Part shown: positions 18,363 to 26,993 of the stretch, piece after piece
How the letters are laid out: the number at the start of each line of letters is the position of its first letter
Position numbering within the stretch: the stretch's first letter is position 1
Assembly (NCBI GenBank): GCA_944384835.1
Contig: CALWUU010000004.1
Location: forward strand, 1 to 63,518
Length of the DNA stretch: 63,518 nt
Reading direction: 5' to 3'
Source: an uncultured Clostridia bacterium
GTDB lineage: Bacteria > Bacillota > Clostridia > Oscillospirales > Acutalibacteraceae
The notes under the pieces: model-generated
The model's input: only the letters and a program-made list of their open reading frames with translations
Databases searched by the model: none
Told to the model about the DNA's origin: nothing
Made by a program: the position numbers and the translations under genes

Positions 18363-18434
18363 GTGAAACCAAAACCTGGTGAAAATCCAATATTTTGCTG
18401 CAGTACAATGCCGGTTGGCTTTGTGCTGACATAA
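18363..18434 (+). CDS. 23-codon leader ORF upstream of corA
   Basis: A small ORF starting at GTG 18363 behind GGAGGTGG (18351-18358) and ending at TAA 18432-18434, 13 nt before the corA start. The peptide has an N-terminal KPKPGENP, two adjacent Cys, and a hydrophobic end PVGFVLT; 4 of 23 residues are Pro. Its ribosome binding site is better than that of corA itself. Position and Pro content recall leader peptides such as MgtL that sense translation speed upstream of magnesium transporters, but this is an analogy, not homology. It could also be a genuine small protein. Confidence 0.55.
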   Translation: MKPKPGENPIFCCSTMPVGFVLT

Positions 18435-18447
18435 ACTGAGAGGGTGA

Positions 18448-19377
18448 ATGGCGTTGATATCTTATTTTAAATCAATGAATGGCAAAGTGACAGAAATTGA
18501 ATCATGTGAGCCTGGATGCTGGATTCGCTGTATTGCACCAACCAATGACGAAATTAACAGCTTGATTGCCGAGTTTGCAATTGAGCCTGACTTTTTTCGT
18601 GCAGCAATGGACGAAGAAGAATCTTCCCATATTGATATTGAAGATGAAAGCACATTATTGATTGTGGATATTCCTGTACTGGAACGTCCCCATGAAAAAA
18701 TTATGTATACAACAACACCTTTGGGTATTATTATTACGCAGTCCAATGTAATTACTGTTTCAACGAAAGAAAGTCCGATTTTGGCGGAGATTGCAGATGG
18801 TGCAGTAAAAGATGTTCAAACAAATTTAAAAACACGTTTTATTCTTAATATTTTATTGCGTGTGGCAACTAGATATTTGCAATATTTGAAACAGATTGAT
18901 AAAATCATTAATCAATTAGAGAAAAGACTGCGTAAGTCTATGAAGAATGATGAGCTGATCAAATTACTGGATCTTGAAAAATCTCTTGTGTATTTTTCGT
19001 TTTCTTTGAAAGCAAATGAAGTCACTATTGAGAAAATTATGCGTGGACGCGTGATCAAAATGTATGAAGAGGACCAGGATTTAATTGAGGATGTTTTGGT
19101 TGAATTTCGTCAGGCGATTGATATGTCCAGTATTTATCTGAATATTTTGACAGGTACAATGGATGCGTTTTCTTCTATTATTTCAAATAATTTGAATGTG
19201 GTGATGAAAGTTTTGGCATCGTTAACGCTGTTAAGTTCAATTCCTACTGTTGTGTCTGGTATTTATGGTATGAACGTAGACCATTTACCGTTTCCGTTTT
19301 TTTGGTTTCCGATTGCATTATCGGTTGTATGCATGATTGTTGCATTTATTATTCTAAAAAAGAAAGATATGCTGTAA
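18448..19377 (+). CDS. corA: CorA-family divalent cation (magnesium) channel
   Basis: A 309-residue CorA homologue. A large acidic N-terminal cytoplasmic domain and long stalk helix (to about 250) are followed by two C-terminal membrane helices, with the selectivity motif GMN in SGIYGMNVDHLPF at the end of TM1. The C-terminus is basic (KKKDML), as in the family. CorA forms a pentamer in the membrane and lets magnesium or cobalt in. ATG 18448 follows GAGAGGGTG. It is co-transcribed with the upstream leader ORF and ends at a terminator. Confidence 0.93.
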   Translation: MALISYFKSMNGKVTEIESCEPGCWIRCIAPTNDEINSLIAEFAIEPDFFRAAMDEEESSHIDIEDESTLLIVDIPVLERPHEKIMYTTTPLGIIITQSNVITVSTKESPILAEIADGAVKDVQTNLKTRFILNILLRVATRYLQYLKQIDKIINQLEKRLRKSMKNDELIKLLDLEKSLVYFSFSLKANEVTIEKIMRGRVIKMYEEDQDLIEDVLVEFRQAIDMSSIYLNILTGTMDAFSSIISNNLNVVMKVLASLTLLSSIPTVVSGIYGMNVDHLPFPFFWFPIALSVVCMIVAFIILKKKDML

Positions 19378-19380
19378 TCC

Positions 19381-19404
19381 AAAGAGCTGTAAGGCTCTTT
19401 TTTT
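19381..19404 (+). terminator. Terminator of corA
   Basis: AAAGAGC and GCTCTTT form a 7-bp stem with a 6-nt loop, followed by a run of seven T. Confidence 0.85.
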
Positions 19405-19434
19405 ATATGATTATTCTAAAAATAAGGAGTATTT

Positions 19435-20097
19435 ATGTATCGTCATAAAACAGTTATCCCTTTAGAAACTTGGGATAGAAAATTTATTTTTGAAACATTT
19501 TCACAAAGACAATTCCCTTATGTAGGACTTACAACGCCGGTGGATGTCACAGACCTGATAAAGACAGTAAAAGAAAACCGTTGGTCGTTTTATGGGGTTA
19601 TGAGCTATGCTGTATCTATGGCTGTTCATTCCGTTGCTGAATTTAAAAGACGGATAGAAAAAGAACAGGTAGTGGAGTTTGACAATGTAGACCTAAGTTT
19701 TACTGTTTTGAATAAGGCGAACAACTGTAATTTTGCATATGTTCCTTATACGGCAGATTTCAGTCAGTTTTTACATGTGTTTTCTGAGCAAAAACAAAAA
19801 GCGGAAAATGCGCTGTTGCCGGTTGGAGAAAGTGGACTTTCCTGTATTTATGTGACCTGTACGCCGTGGTACCGTACAACAGCTGTTGTACAGCCTGTGG
19901 AAATAGGAAAGGATGATACCATTCCGCGTATCGGCTGGGGAGCTTTTTTTGAGCAAAACGGAAAGACCATGGTTGATTTTACGATCCAAGCTCACCATGG
20001 ATTGATAGACGGGTACCACATTCATCTGTTTTTGGAAGCTTTATCGGAACAAATGGAACGAATTATCACATTATCACCAAATAGGAATATTAAATGA
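19435..20097 (+). CDS. Chloramphenicol-acetyltransferase-fold acyltransferase
   Basis: A 220-residue protein of the CAT family. The catalytic His lies in QAHHGLIDGYHIHLF (the HHxxxDG motif) near residue 185, and alignment by eye with type I CAT works along the C-terminal third. At the place of the transition-state Ser (W-V-S-F-T-S in CAT I), this protein reads PWYRTTAV, with Ala in the Ser position. An acetyl-CoA-dependent acyl transfer is therefore likely, but chloramphenicol resistance is doubtful. It stands alone between terminators or gaps. Confidence 0.85.
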   Translation: MYRHKTVIPLETWDRKFIFETFSQRQFPYVGLTTPVDVTDLIKTVKENRWSFYGVMSYAVSMAVHSVAEFKRRIEKEQVVEFDNVDLSFTVLNKANNCNFAYVPYTADFSQFLHVFSEQKQKAENALLPVGESGLSCIYVTCTPWYRTTAVVQPVEIGKDDTIPRIGWGAFFEQNGKTMVDFTIQAHHGLIDGYHIHLFLEALSEQMERIITLSPNRNIK

Positions 20098-20238
20098 TAT
20101 TTATCGAATTTGTCACAATTCCATTATGATCCGTCTCAAGTTGATTTTGTTAATCTATGCTAACAAAAGTTGCGCTATGTTTATTGGCTTATTATAAGGT
20201 ATAATAAGATATGGCTTAATATAAAAGGAGAAACTATT

Positions 20239-20778
20239 TTGGAACGAAAACATATATATACGAATGAATTACAGAAAACAGCCAAAACTTTAAAAGCAGG
20301 GGATACGGTTTTATTAAGCGGAACGATATATACTGCTCGTGATGCTGCTCATAAACGAATGTTTGAAGCACTGGACCATAACTTGCCGCTTCCTTTTGAA
20401 TTAAAGGGTGCATCTATTTATTACGCAGGACCAACCCCGGCTCCTAAGGGCATGCCAATAGGGTCCTGCGGTCCTACTACATCAGGCAGAATGGATAAAT
20501 TTGCTCCTCGCTTGTTAGATTTAGGGCTGACTTGTATGATTGGCAAAGGAGAACGCTCTCAAGAGGTAATTGATGCCATTGTAAGAAACAGTGCTGTGTA
20601 TCTTTGCGCCATTGGCGGTGCAGGCGCTTTGGCAGCGCAATGTGTTAAGTCTCTGGAAGTTATCGGCTACGATGATTTGGGCTGTGAATCTGTAAAGCGT
20701 TTGGAAGTTGAAAACTTTCCCCTGATTGTTGCAATTGACAGTAAGGGCAATAACTTATTTTGCAAGAGATCTATTTGA
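20239..20778 (+). CDS. Fe-S hydro-lyase beta subunit (fumarase/tartrate dehydratase type), orphan
   Basis: A 179-residue protein matching the C-terminal (beta) domain of class I fumarases and L(+)-tartrate dehydratases: GDTVLLSGTIYTARDAAHKR near the start (read as LLSGTIYTARDAAHKR), PIGSCGPTTSGRMD near 80, and MIGKGE near 107, which bind the substrate. TTG 20239 is chosen because AAAAGGAG (20223-20230) precedes it. The alpha subunit that carries the [4Fe-4S] cluster ligands is not adjacent on either side. It is followed after 9 nt by the CDF transporter gene. The real substrate cannot be told. Confidence 0.88.
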   Translation: MERKHIYTNELQKTAKTLKAGDTVLLSGTIYTARDAAHKRMFEALDHNLPLPFELKGASIYYAGPTPAPKGMPIGSCGPTTSGRMDKFAPRLLDLGLTCMIGKGERSQEVIDAIVRNSAVYLCAIGGAGALAAQCVKSLEVIGYDDLGCESVKRLEVENFPLIVAIDSKGNNLFCKRSI

Positions 20779-20787
20779 GGTGTAAAT

Positions 20788-21972
20788 GTGACGAATGTAT
20801 TGGTTCGATTATTTATTAAAGACTATAAAAATACGGACAATTATAAAGTACGGGAACAATACGGCAAATTAGCAGGGTTAACGGGTATTATCACAAATTT
20901 ACTGTTATTTGTTATGAAAATAACAGTTGGAGCTATCTTTAACAGTATTGCTATTATTGCAGATTCTATCAATAACTTATCAGACTCTGCTTCTTCTATT
21001 GTAACCTTAGTTGGGTTCAAGCTTTCGGGAAAACCGGCAGATGAAAAACATCCTTATGGCCATGCAAGAATTGAATATATTGCGGGCATGATTGTTTCAT
21101 TTATTATTTTGGTGCTGGGATTGCAGCTTGGAAAATCTTCTTTTGATAAAATTTTAGCGCCGGAAGAAACCATATTCAGTTACGTTACCGTAGGAATTTT
21201 AGTTGCTTCTATTTTCATCAAATTGTGGCAATGTTTGTTTTACAGAAGAATTGCAAAGATAATTGCGTCTTCCACACTAAAGGCGACATCGGCGGATAGT
21301 TTGAATGATGTGATTGCAACTACGGTGGTTTTAATTGGCGCAATTATTTCTGAATTTGCAGGATTTAATTTAGATGGCTATATGGGTATGGCTGTTGCTG
21401 TTTTTATTATTGTTTCCGGAGTACGGTTAGTCATAGAAACTGCCAATCCGTTACTGGGACTTCCTCCCACTAAAAAATTGGTAAAAGAATTAGAGCAAAG
21501 AATTACCAGCCGTGAAGAAATTTTAGGAATTCATGATTTGAAAGTGCATAATTACGGCGCTTCTTCTTGTTTTGCAACCGTTCATTGTGAAGTCGCGTCG
21601 GATCAAGATATGATTTATATCCATGAAATTATAGATGGAATTGAACGCGAAGTATTTAAAGAAATGAATATCAACTTGGTGATTCATATGGATCCTGTGG
21701 TTATAGATGACGAACGCGCCAATGAATTAAAACAGATGCTGCAAGCATTTTTATATAAACTTTCAGAGAAAATTCAAATACATGATTTCCGTGTAATATG
21801 GGGGGAAGAAAGCAGTCATGTTATCTTTGATATTGCGGTTCCTTTTCAGTTTGAATATACAGATGAACAACTGGAAAGTATCATTTCAGACAAAATAAAA
21901 GAATTGGATAACAGTTACAATTTAACCTTAGTGATTGATCATGAAGGAGAATTTTCAGATGATGAAACCTAA
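20788..21972 (+). CDS. Cation diffusion facilitator (CDF) transporter
   Basis: A 394-residue CDF exporter. Six membrane segments span about 25-230; metal-binding acidic residues appear in DSINNLSDSAS (near 57) and HPYGHARIEY (near 88), and the second site near DSLNDVIAT (171). A long cytoplasmic C-terminal region (230-394) contains the usual ferredoxin-like domain plus an extra about 80 residues. These proteins exchange Zn, Mn or Fe for protons. GTG 20788 follows GAGGTG. It is probably co-transcribed with the hydro-lyase beta gene; a terminator follows. Confidence 0.93.
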   Translation: MTNVLVRLFIKDYKNTDNYKVREQYGKLAGLTGIITNLLLFVMKITVGAIFNSIAIIADSINNLSDSASSIVTLVGFKLSGKPADEKHPYGHARIEYIAGMIVSFIILVLGLQLGKSSFDKILAPEETIFSYVTVGILVASIFIKLWQCLFYRRIAKIIASSTLKATSADSLNDVIATTVVLIGAIISEFAGFNLDGYMGMAVAVFIIVSGVRLVIETANPLLGLPPTKKLVKELEQRITSREEILGIHDLKVHNYGASSCFATVHCEVASDQDMIYIHEIIDGIEREVFKEMNINLVIHMDPVVIDDERANELKQMLQAFLYKLSEKIQIHDFRVIWGEESSHVIFDIAVPFQFEYTDEQLESIISDKIKELDNSYNLTLVIDHEGEFSDDET

Positions 21973-22003
21973 ATGCTCCACATGATATTGATACGATTCA
22001 TAG

Positions 22004-22038
22004 AAAAGACAGCCGGTTTTCCCATGCTGTCTTTTTTT
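22004..22038 (+). terminator. Terminator after the CDF transporter
   Basis: AAAAGACAGC and GCTGTCTTTT form a 10-bp stem around a 12-nt loop, followed by T-rich sequence. Confidence 0.88.
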
Positions 22039-22350
22039 CTTAAAATAAAGTTGTTTATTTTTACTCATACTTTTATATTTTTGTAACAATGTATTTTATA
22101 AAAACATTGTTACATGATTTGAACAATACACCAAAAAACTAATCTTTCACATGGTTTTATATTTTATCAAGGTGACACATTTGAAAATATGCACAAGATA
22201 ATGACATAGAAGAAAGTGTAATGAAGAAAACATGCAATTCATACATGCATCAGCCAATTTTGAATGATGTTTTATGTGAAATAAAGATTGGTTAGAATCG
22301 AGAACTTATGAGTGGAAGTTTTAAAAATATGTAAATTGTTACGATAGGAC
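22039..22350. other. AT-rich gap upstream of the htpG promoter
   Basis: About 310 bp with no supported gene or structured RNA. Confidence 0.4.
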
Positions 22351-22379
22351 TTGTATTTTTTTACTGAATCATATACAAT
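22351..22379 (+). promoter_or_regulatory. htpG promoter
   Basis: TTGTAT (22351-22356), 17-bp spacer, TACAAT (22374-22379). The predicted start point, near 22386, falls just before the CIRCE operator. Confidence 0.75.
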
Positions 22380-22389
22380 AATAAATATA

Positions 22390-22416
22390 TTAGCACTCTA
22401 TGAGATTGAGTGCTAA
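22390..22416 (+). promoter_or_regulatory. CIRCE operator (HrcA binding site)
   Basis: TTAGCACTC, 9 bp, GAGTGCTAA: an exact match to the CIRCE consensus, located at the predicted start of the htpG transcript. HrcA binding here would repress htpG until heat or unfolded protein titrates the chaperonin. HrcA itself is not in the window. Confidence 0.97.
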
Positions 22417-22442
22417 AATAAAAGATTAAGAAGGAACAGACT

Positions 22443-24332
22443 ATGGCAATGAAACAATTTAAAGCAGAATCAAAACGCTTGCTGGACTTGATGATTCATT
22501 CTATTTATACCCATCAAGAAATTTTTTTAAGAGAACTCATTTCAAATGCCAGCGATGCAATTGATAAGCTGTATTATAAAAGCTTGCAGGACGGTGACAC
22601 TGGATTAAACAGAGATGATTTTTGCATTACAATCGATATTGATAAAGATAATCGCAATTTAATCATTACAGACAATGGCTGTGGAATGACAAAAGAGGAG
22701 CTGGAGAACAATCTGGGAGTCATTGCAAAAAGCGGTTCTCTTAACTTCAAACAAACGCAGGAAAAACAAGATGAGATTGATATTATAGGTCAGTTTGGTG
22801 TTGGGTTTTATTCTGCATTTATGGTAAGCGACTGTGTCACTGTTCGAACACGTGCGTATGGCAGTGATGAAGCATTTGAATGGAAATCCAAAGGAGCAGA
22901 GGGCTATTCTATTACTCCTTGCGAGAAAGCATCACATGGTACCCAGATTATATTACATATCAAGCCAAGTACGGATGAGGAAAATTATGATGAGTATTTA
23001 GATTCTTTTCACATTCAATGTATTGTAAAAAAATATTCAGATTATATTCGTTATCCAATTCAAATGGATGTAGAAAAGCCGCGATTGAAAGAAGGAAGCG
23101 GAGATAAGCCGGAATTTGAGACCGTGGTAGAAAAAACAACGCTGAACAGTATGGTTCCTATTTGGAGAAAGCGTAAAAGTGAAGTAACCGATGAAGAGTA
23201 TGAGAATTTTTACCAAGAAAAGTTTTATGACTTCGAAAAACCACTACGCATCATTCACAGCAATACAGAGGGCGTTTGTACCTATTCTGCATTGTTGTTC
23301 ATACCTTCCAAGGCGCCGTCGGATTATTATACACGTCAATATGAAACAGGTTTACAGTTATATGCAAGCGGCGTAATGATCATGGAACGCTGTGAAGATT
23401 TACTTCCTGAATATTTTGGTTTTGTACGCGGATTAGTTGACTCTCAGGATTTATCTTTGAATATTTCTCGTGAAATGCTGCAGCATGACCGTCAGTTACA
23501 ATTGATTGAAAGCCGTTTGGAAAAGAAAATCAAGTCTGAGCTGGAATCCATGATGAATAATGACAGAGAGGTGTATGAAACCTTTTTCAAAAACTTTGGA
23601 TTGCAATTAAAATTTGGCGCTTATGCGGATTATGGCGCTCATAAAGAAGTGCTTCAGGATTTATTGCTGTTCTATTCTTCTTCTGAAAAGAAATTGGTTA
23701 GCCTTAAGGAATATGTATCTCGTATGAAAGAAGGACAAGAATCTATTTATTACGCATGCGGTGATAATTTAACACGCATTGAAACTATGCCGCAAATTGA
23801 ATTATTAAAAGATAAAGGATTAGAAGTTCTATACCTAACTGATGATGTAGACGAGTTTGTGTTAAAAACAATCGCAAATTATGAGGGTAAATCTTTTAAA
23901 AATATTTCATCTGATGATTTAAATTTGGAAAGCGAAGAGGAGAAAAAATCAAACGAAGCGCAAATTGAGCAAAATAAAGATTTACTCGACTTTATGAAAG
24001 AAAGTTTAAAAGAAAAAGTAGCTAAAGTCGTGTTATCCCAGCGTTTGAAATCTCATCCTGTCTGTTTATCCACAGAAGGTGAAATCACATTGGAGATGGA
24101 AAAAGTGTTAAATGCTATGCCGTCAGGCAATCATGTAAAAGCAATTCGTGTTTTAGAAATTAACGCAAACCATCCTGTTTTTCATACGCTGCAAACCTTA
24201 TTTGAAAATGATAAGGAAAAACTAGAATCTTATACAAATTTATTATATGGACAAGCCTTACTGATGGAAGGCATGCCTGTTGAAGATCCTGTAACATTTT
24301 CAAATCAAATATGCGACTTAATGACTCCCTGA
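22443..24332 (+). CDS. htpG: Chaperone protein HtpG (Hsp90)
   Basis: A 629-residue cytosolic Hsp90. N-terminal GHKL ATPase motifs are intact: [13 protein letters not shown] (near 31), DNGCGMT (near 80), and [13 protein letters not shown] (near 118). The middle domain with [16 protein letters not shown] (near 340) and the C-terminal dimerisation domain are complete. Length is normal. AAGAAGGAA precedes ATG 22443. It is monocistronic, governed by the CIRCE element upstream, and closed by a strong hairpin. In B. subtilis htpG is not a CIRCE gene, so the control class differs here. Confidence 0.97.
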   Translation: MAMKQFKAESKRLLDLMIHSIYTHQEIFLRELISNASDAIDKLYYKSLQDGDTGLNRDDFCITIDIDKDNRNLIITDNGCGMTKEELENNLGVIAKSGSLNFKQTQEKQDEIDIIGQFGVGFYSAFMVSDCVTVRTRAYGSDEAFEWKSKGAEGYSITPCEKASHGTQIILHIKPSTDEENYDEYLDSFHIQCIVKKYSDYIRYPIQMDVEKPRLKEGSGDKPEFETVVEKTTLNSMVPIWRKRKSEVTDEEYENFYQEKFYDFEKPLRIIHSNTEGVCTYSALLFIPSKAPSDYYTRQYETGLQLYASGVMIMERCEDLLPEYFGFVRGLVDSQDLSLNISREMLQHDRQLQLIESRLEKKIKSELESMMNNDREVYETFFKNFGLQLKFGAYADYGAHKEVLQDLLLFYSSSEKKLVSLKEYVSRMKEGQESIYYACGDNLTRIETMPQIELLKDKGLEVLYLTDDVDEFVLKTIANYEGKSFKNISSDDLNLESEEEKKSNEAQIEQNKDLLDFMKESLKEKVAKVVLSQRLKSHPVCLSTEGEITLEMEKVLNAMPSGNHVKAIRVLEINANHPVFHTLQTLFENDKEKLESYTNLLYGQALLMEGMPVEDPVTFSNQICDLMTP

Positions 24333-24378
24333 AATCATGCAGCTTTGATTATGCTTTTAGAATAAAATGATTATTGCA

Positions 24379-24422
24379 AAGAAAGACCTAACACATATAT
24401 TATGTGTTAGGTCTTTCTTATG
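24379..24422 (+). terminator. Terminator of htpG
   Basis: An 18-bp perfect stem (24379-24396 with 24402-24419) around a 5-nt loop. It ends in AAGTCTTTCTT-like T-rich sequence; the core pair is GAAAGACCTAACAC with GTGTTAGGTCTTTC. Confidence 0.85.
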
Positions 24423-24993
24423 AGATATCATAACGGAGATACCAAGATTATTTTTAGTTTACAGTGTCTAAAACAGTCTGCTTTTAAAATGGAAAGATAA
24501 TTGTAAGTGGGAAAATTTTTTTGGAAACACGGGTGTTATTACAAAAGTGACATACTTAATTTTGGAAAGAAAATGGTTTATACTGTTTGAAATATTTATA
24601 TTTGTTGGTAGAAATATTCGGTTATCACTTATTATGGCCACCCGGAATATTTCATTGTTGAGTACGAGGAAGTGTTTGCTTGAATGCTATAGTATTGATA
24701 CATATAAAATTAAACAAGAAGAATCTGCCGAACGTCATCTCATTTTTAACCAGTATATTTGGATGCTATAAAAGAGAAGGAGATAAACACACTTATCATT
24801 GTGCTTTGCTTGAACCCATTGGACGGTGCTGCAAATTCTGCGATGTTCATGGATCAAAAAGACTAAGCTATAGTATTCCTGTTTACAAGCGCAGTGATAG
24901 TATAAAACCGGATGCATTTTTCCCAAGTGTCACTGGAAGCATTAGTTAAAAGCAAAGTATTACGAAAATTCAGGAGACATATTTTCTCAGATT
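24423..24993. other. Intergenic stretch without a supported gene
   Basis: About 570 bp. Two overlapping open frames on the plus strand (24547-24771 and 24680-24949) and one on the minus strand lack proper ribosome binding sites and recognisable domains. A decayed gene cannot be excluded. Confidence 0.4.
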
Positions 24994-25035
24994 AAAAAAG
25001 AGATGCACAGAACTAAGTATCTGAACATCTCTTTT
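24994..25035 (-). terminator. Terminator of the lipoprotein pair
   Basis: AAAAGAGATG pairs with CATCTCTTTT across a 20-nt loop; on the minus strand it lies right after the DUF4358 stop and ends in a T run. Confidence 0.75.
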
Positions 25036-25037
25036 AT

Positions 25038-25553
25038 TTATTCTATATTTTCATTTAAAATATTTAACATGGTATCCGCGTCTTCAGAGAAGAACAAGTA
25101 AACGTAATTACCTGTTTTGGCAACAGGGCTTTTTTGCACAGTTGCATATCCTTCCGGATTATAGTTTTTTGCTTCATTCATTCGTTGTGTTTGACGAGCT
25201 TTCATTTTTGTTAAAATGCGATCTGCACTGTCACTGTCTTTCGCCTGAATAATTAAAAATTCGTCAGTGCGCAAACCGGTGGAATCAATTTCTCCGGCAA
25301 ATGAAACGACATCATTTAAATCAATGCCGTACATGGAAGAAATATCGGATTCGCTCAATGGCTGCATATCTGTTAAAGTAACAGATTCTTTAATTTTAGC
25401 TGCGATCTCTTCAGGAGAAGCGGCTGCGGTGGCAGTTACAGAACTACTGGCAGCTTGACTGCCTGAAGAAGCATTACCTCCGGAACAACCAATCAATGCA
25501 GCAGAAAGTGCAAGTGCTGCTAAAATAATAGGAACAGATTTTTTTAATTTCAT
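25038..25553 (-). CDS. DUF4358 lipoprotein
   Basis: A 171-residue exported lipoprotein. The signal peptide KKSVPIILAALALSAALIGC carries a lipobox (ALIGC, Cys about 23), then a Ser/Ala/Gly linker, then a globular domain (about 48-170) that matches DUF4358. The protein would be anchored on the outer face of the membrane. It lies 37 nt after the SGNH lipoprotein gene on the same strand and shares its transcript. No catalytic residues can be named; the function is unknown. Confidence 0.85.
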   Translation of the reverse strand: MKLKKSVPIILAALALSAALIGCSGGNASSGSQAASSSVTATAAASPEEIAAKIKESVTLTDMQPLSESDISSMYGIDLNDVVSFAGEIDSTGLRTDEFLIIQAKDSDSADRILTKMKARQTQRMNEAKNYNPEGYATVQKSPVAKTGNYVYLFFSEDADTMLNILNENIE

Positions 25554-25590
25554 ACTCCTTAAACACTCCTTTTAAAATATATAAATTTGG

Positions 25591-26367
25591 TTATGATACA
25601 TGTGTACGTAAATAATCAATCCATACTTTACATCCTTCATCTGTAAAGTGTACTCCCATATTATCAGGATCACTGCAATATTCACGTTTTAGATTTCCTT
25701 CCTCATCTTTCATAACGGATGCTACATCTAAATAGGTATATCCATTTTGTTCACACATTGCTTTTAACCCTGCATTGTAAATATTTAAATTCTCATTTGT
25801 TAAAGAACCTGCTTGTGCACTGCCCACAATTGGCGTCATAGATTGCACATAAATTGTTGTTTCAGGATTTTTTTCCTTAATTTGTGCCAGTACAGTTTCC
25901 ATGTTTTTAACAGCTCCGTCATTTCCATAAACAGCAATGTCATTCATACCAAGCATAATAAATACTTTTTTCGCTCCCATAGCCTGAATGGCATCTGCTA
26001 AATACATTTCAGTACCATTATAGCTTGGGTGTACGGAGTTTTCTGAACCTAATTCTTTTAATTCATTTCCACTGCCATAGCTTCCGGGAGTTAAAAACTG
26101 CGCGGTTCCCATAAAGTTGCTGTCAATGTTTCGTTGTGCGCTTACATATAAATTTAATTTTAAGGAAACGGAGTCGCCGACAAATACAGAATCATTGAAA
26201 AATGTATAAGGTACTTCTTCATTTATGGTTGTGACTGCAGAGGAAGATTCCTCGTTTATACTACTATCGCCGGAATCGCTGCTTGCGCAGGCAGTAAAAG
26301 AGAGTACTACTGCAGTCAAAGCTGCTGGTAACAAAATTTTACCGAACAATTTCTGTTTTTGATTCAT
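25591..26367 (-). CDS. SGNH/GDSL-family hydrolase, lipoprotein
   Basis: A 258-residue lipoprotein with lipobox SFTAC (Cys about 27). Block I is FVGDSVSLKL (nucleophile Ser), block III GMNDIAVYG, and block V MGVHFTDEG with the catalytic Asp/His a few residues apart, so the triad is intact. Such secreted esterases usually deacylate polysaccharide or peptidoglycan substituents. ATG 26367 is preferred over 26376, since AAGGGA is 8 nt upstream of it and would overlap the earlier start. It is co-transcribed with the DUF4358 gene. Confidence 0.88.
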   Translation of the reverse strand: MNQKQKLFGKILLPAALTAVVLSFTACASSDSGDSSINEESSSAVTTINEEVPYTFFNDSVFVGDSVSLKLNLYVSAQRNIDSNFMGTAQFLTPGSYGSGNELKELGSENSVHPSYNGTEMYLADAIQAMGAKKVFIMLGMNDIAVYGNDGAVKNMETVLAQIKEKNPETTIYVQSMTPIVGSAQAGSLTNENLNIYNAGLKAMCEQNGYTYLDVASVMKDEEGNLKREYCSDPDNMGVHFTDEGCKVWIDYLRTHVS

Positions 26368-26593
26368 TTCTCTCATCCCTTATGCAATTGTTTTGATGCT
26401 TAGTTGATTGTTTTCTTACTGACGTTAACTAGTATATCACATCTTGCAAAATGAAACAATTACAAATCATGACAATCATTGAGAATCTGTGTAACCATTT
26501 GAGAAATTTGCATATTAGCATTGTTATGGTGCACAATAGTATTGTTGCCTTTGGCAGTAAAAATATCAATAAATAAAGATGAGGTGTATGACT

Positions 26594-26935
26594 ATGACAG
26601 GTCTGAAGTGCAACGTTACATCTTGCGCAAGCAATGCTCAGTATCAATGTTGCCGTCCTGATATACAAATTGCGGGTACAGACGCAGAACGATGCTCAGA
26701 AACATGCTGTTCTTCATTTGAGAATAAAAGCGCCGCAAAAAATAATGCAATACGTCATGATGTTCCAAACCGTGCATTGCAGGTAAACTGTAATGTATTT
26801 ACTTGTGTGCACTATAGTGATGGACAATGTGTGGCAGACAGCATTTGTGTAGACAGTGAGAACCAAGAGACAAGAGATAAAAGCCAAACATTATGTGAAA
26901 CATTCCGTAAAAGAAGCGGCAGCTGCCCTGTATAA
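26594..26935 (+). CDS. Cys-rich protein with two DUF1540 modules
   Basis: A 113-residue protein with two copies of the small Cys-rich DUF1540 motif: LKCNVTSCASNAQYQCC (residues 3-19) and VNCNVFTCVHYSDGQC (about 64-79), each followed by an I-x-V segment (IQIAG; ICVDS). DUF1540 is a probable metal-binding domain, frequent in spore-formers, without a known role. Of three candidate ATGs, 26594 is chosen because GAGGTG (26581-26586) is 7 nt upstream. No signal peptide is present. It is monocistronic. Confidence 0.85.
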   Translation: MTGLKCNVTSCASNAQYQCCRPDIQIAGTDAERCSETCCSSFENKSAAKNNAIRHDVPNRALQVNCNVFTCVHYSDGQCVADSICVDSENQETRDKSQTLCETFRKRSGSCPV

Positions 26936-26950
26936 TTACGGCTAAAATCA

Positions 26951-26988
26951 AAATCCCTGTCGGTGACTAACTGACAGGGATTTTTGTT
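26951..26988. terminator. Terminator between DUF1540 gene and ECF S-component
   Basis: AAATCCCTGTC and GACAGGGATTT form an 11-bp stem around an 11-nt loop, with T run on the plus strand and an A-rich flank that serves the convergent gene. Confidence 0.85.
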
Positions 26989-26993
26989 ATTTT

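Noticed and set aside
18334-18447. M-box magnesium riboswitch in the corA leader
   Set aside because: The leader is only about 110 nt and I could not find the conserved M-box core; the short ORF explains most of it.
24547-24949. Two overlapping plus-strand open frames between htpG and the lipoprotein genes
   Set aside because: Poorly placed ribosome binding sites, no recognisable domain; overlapping frames cannot both be real.
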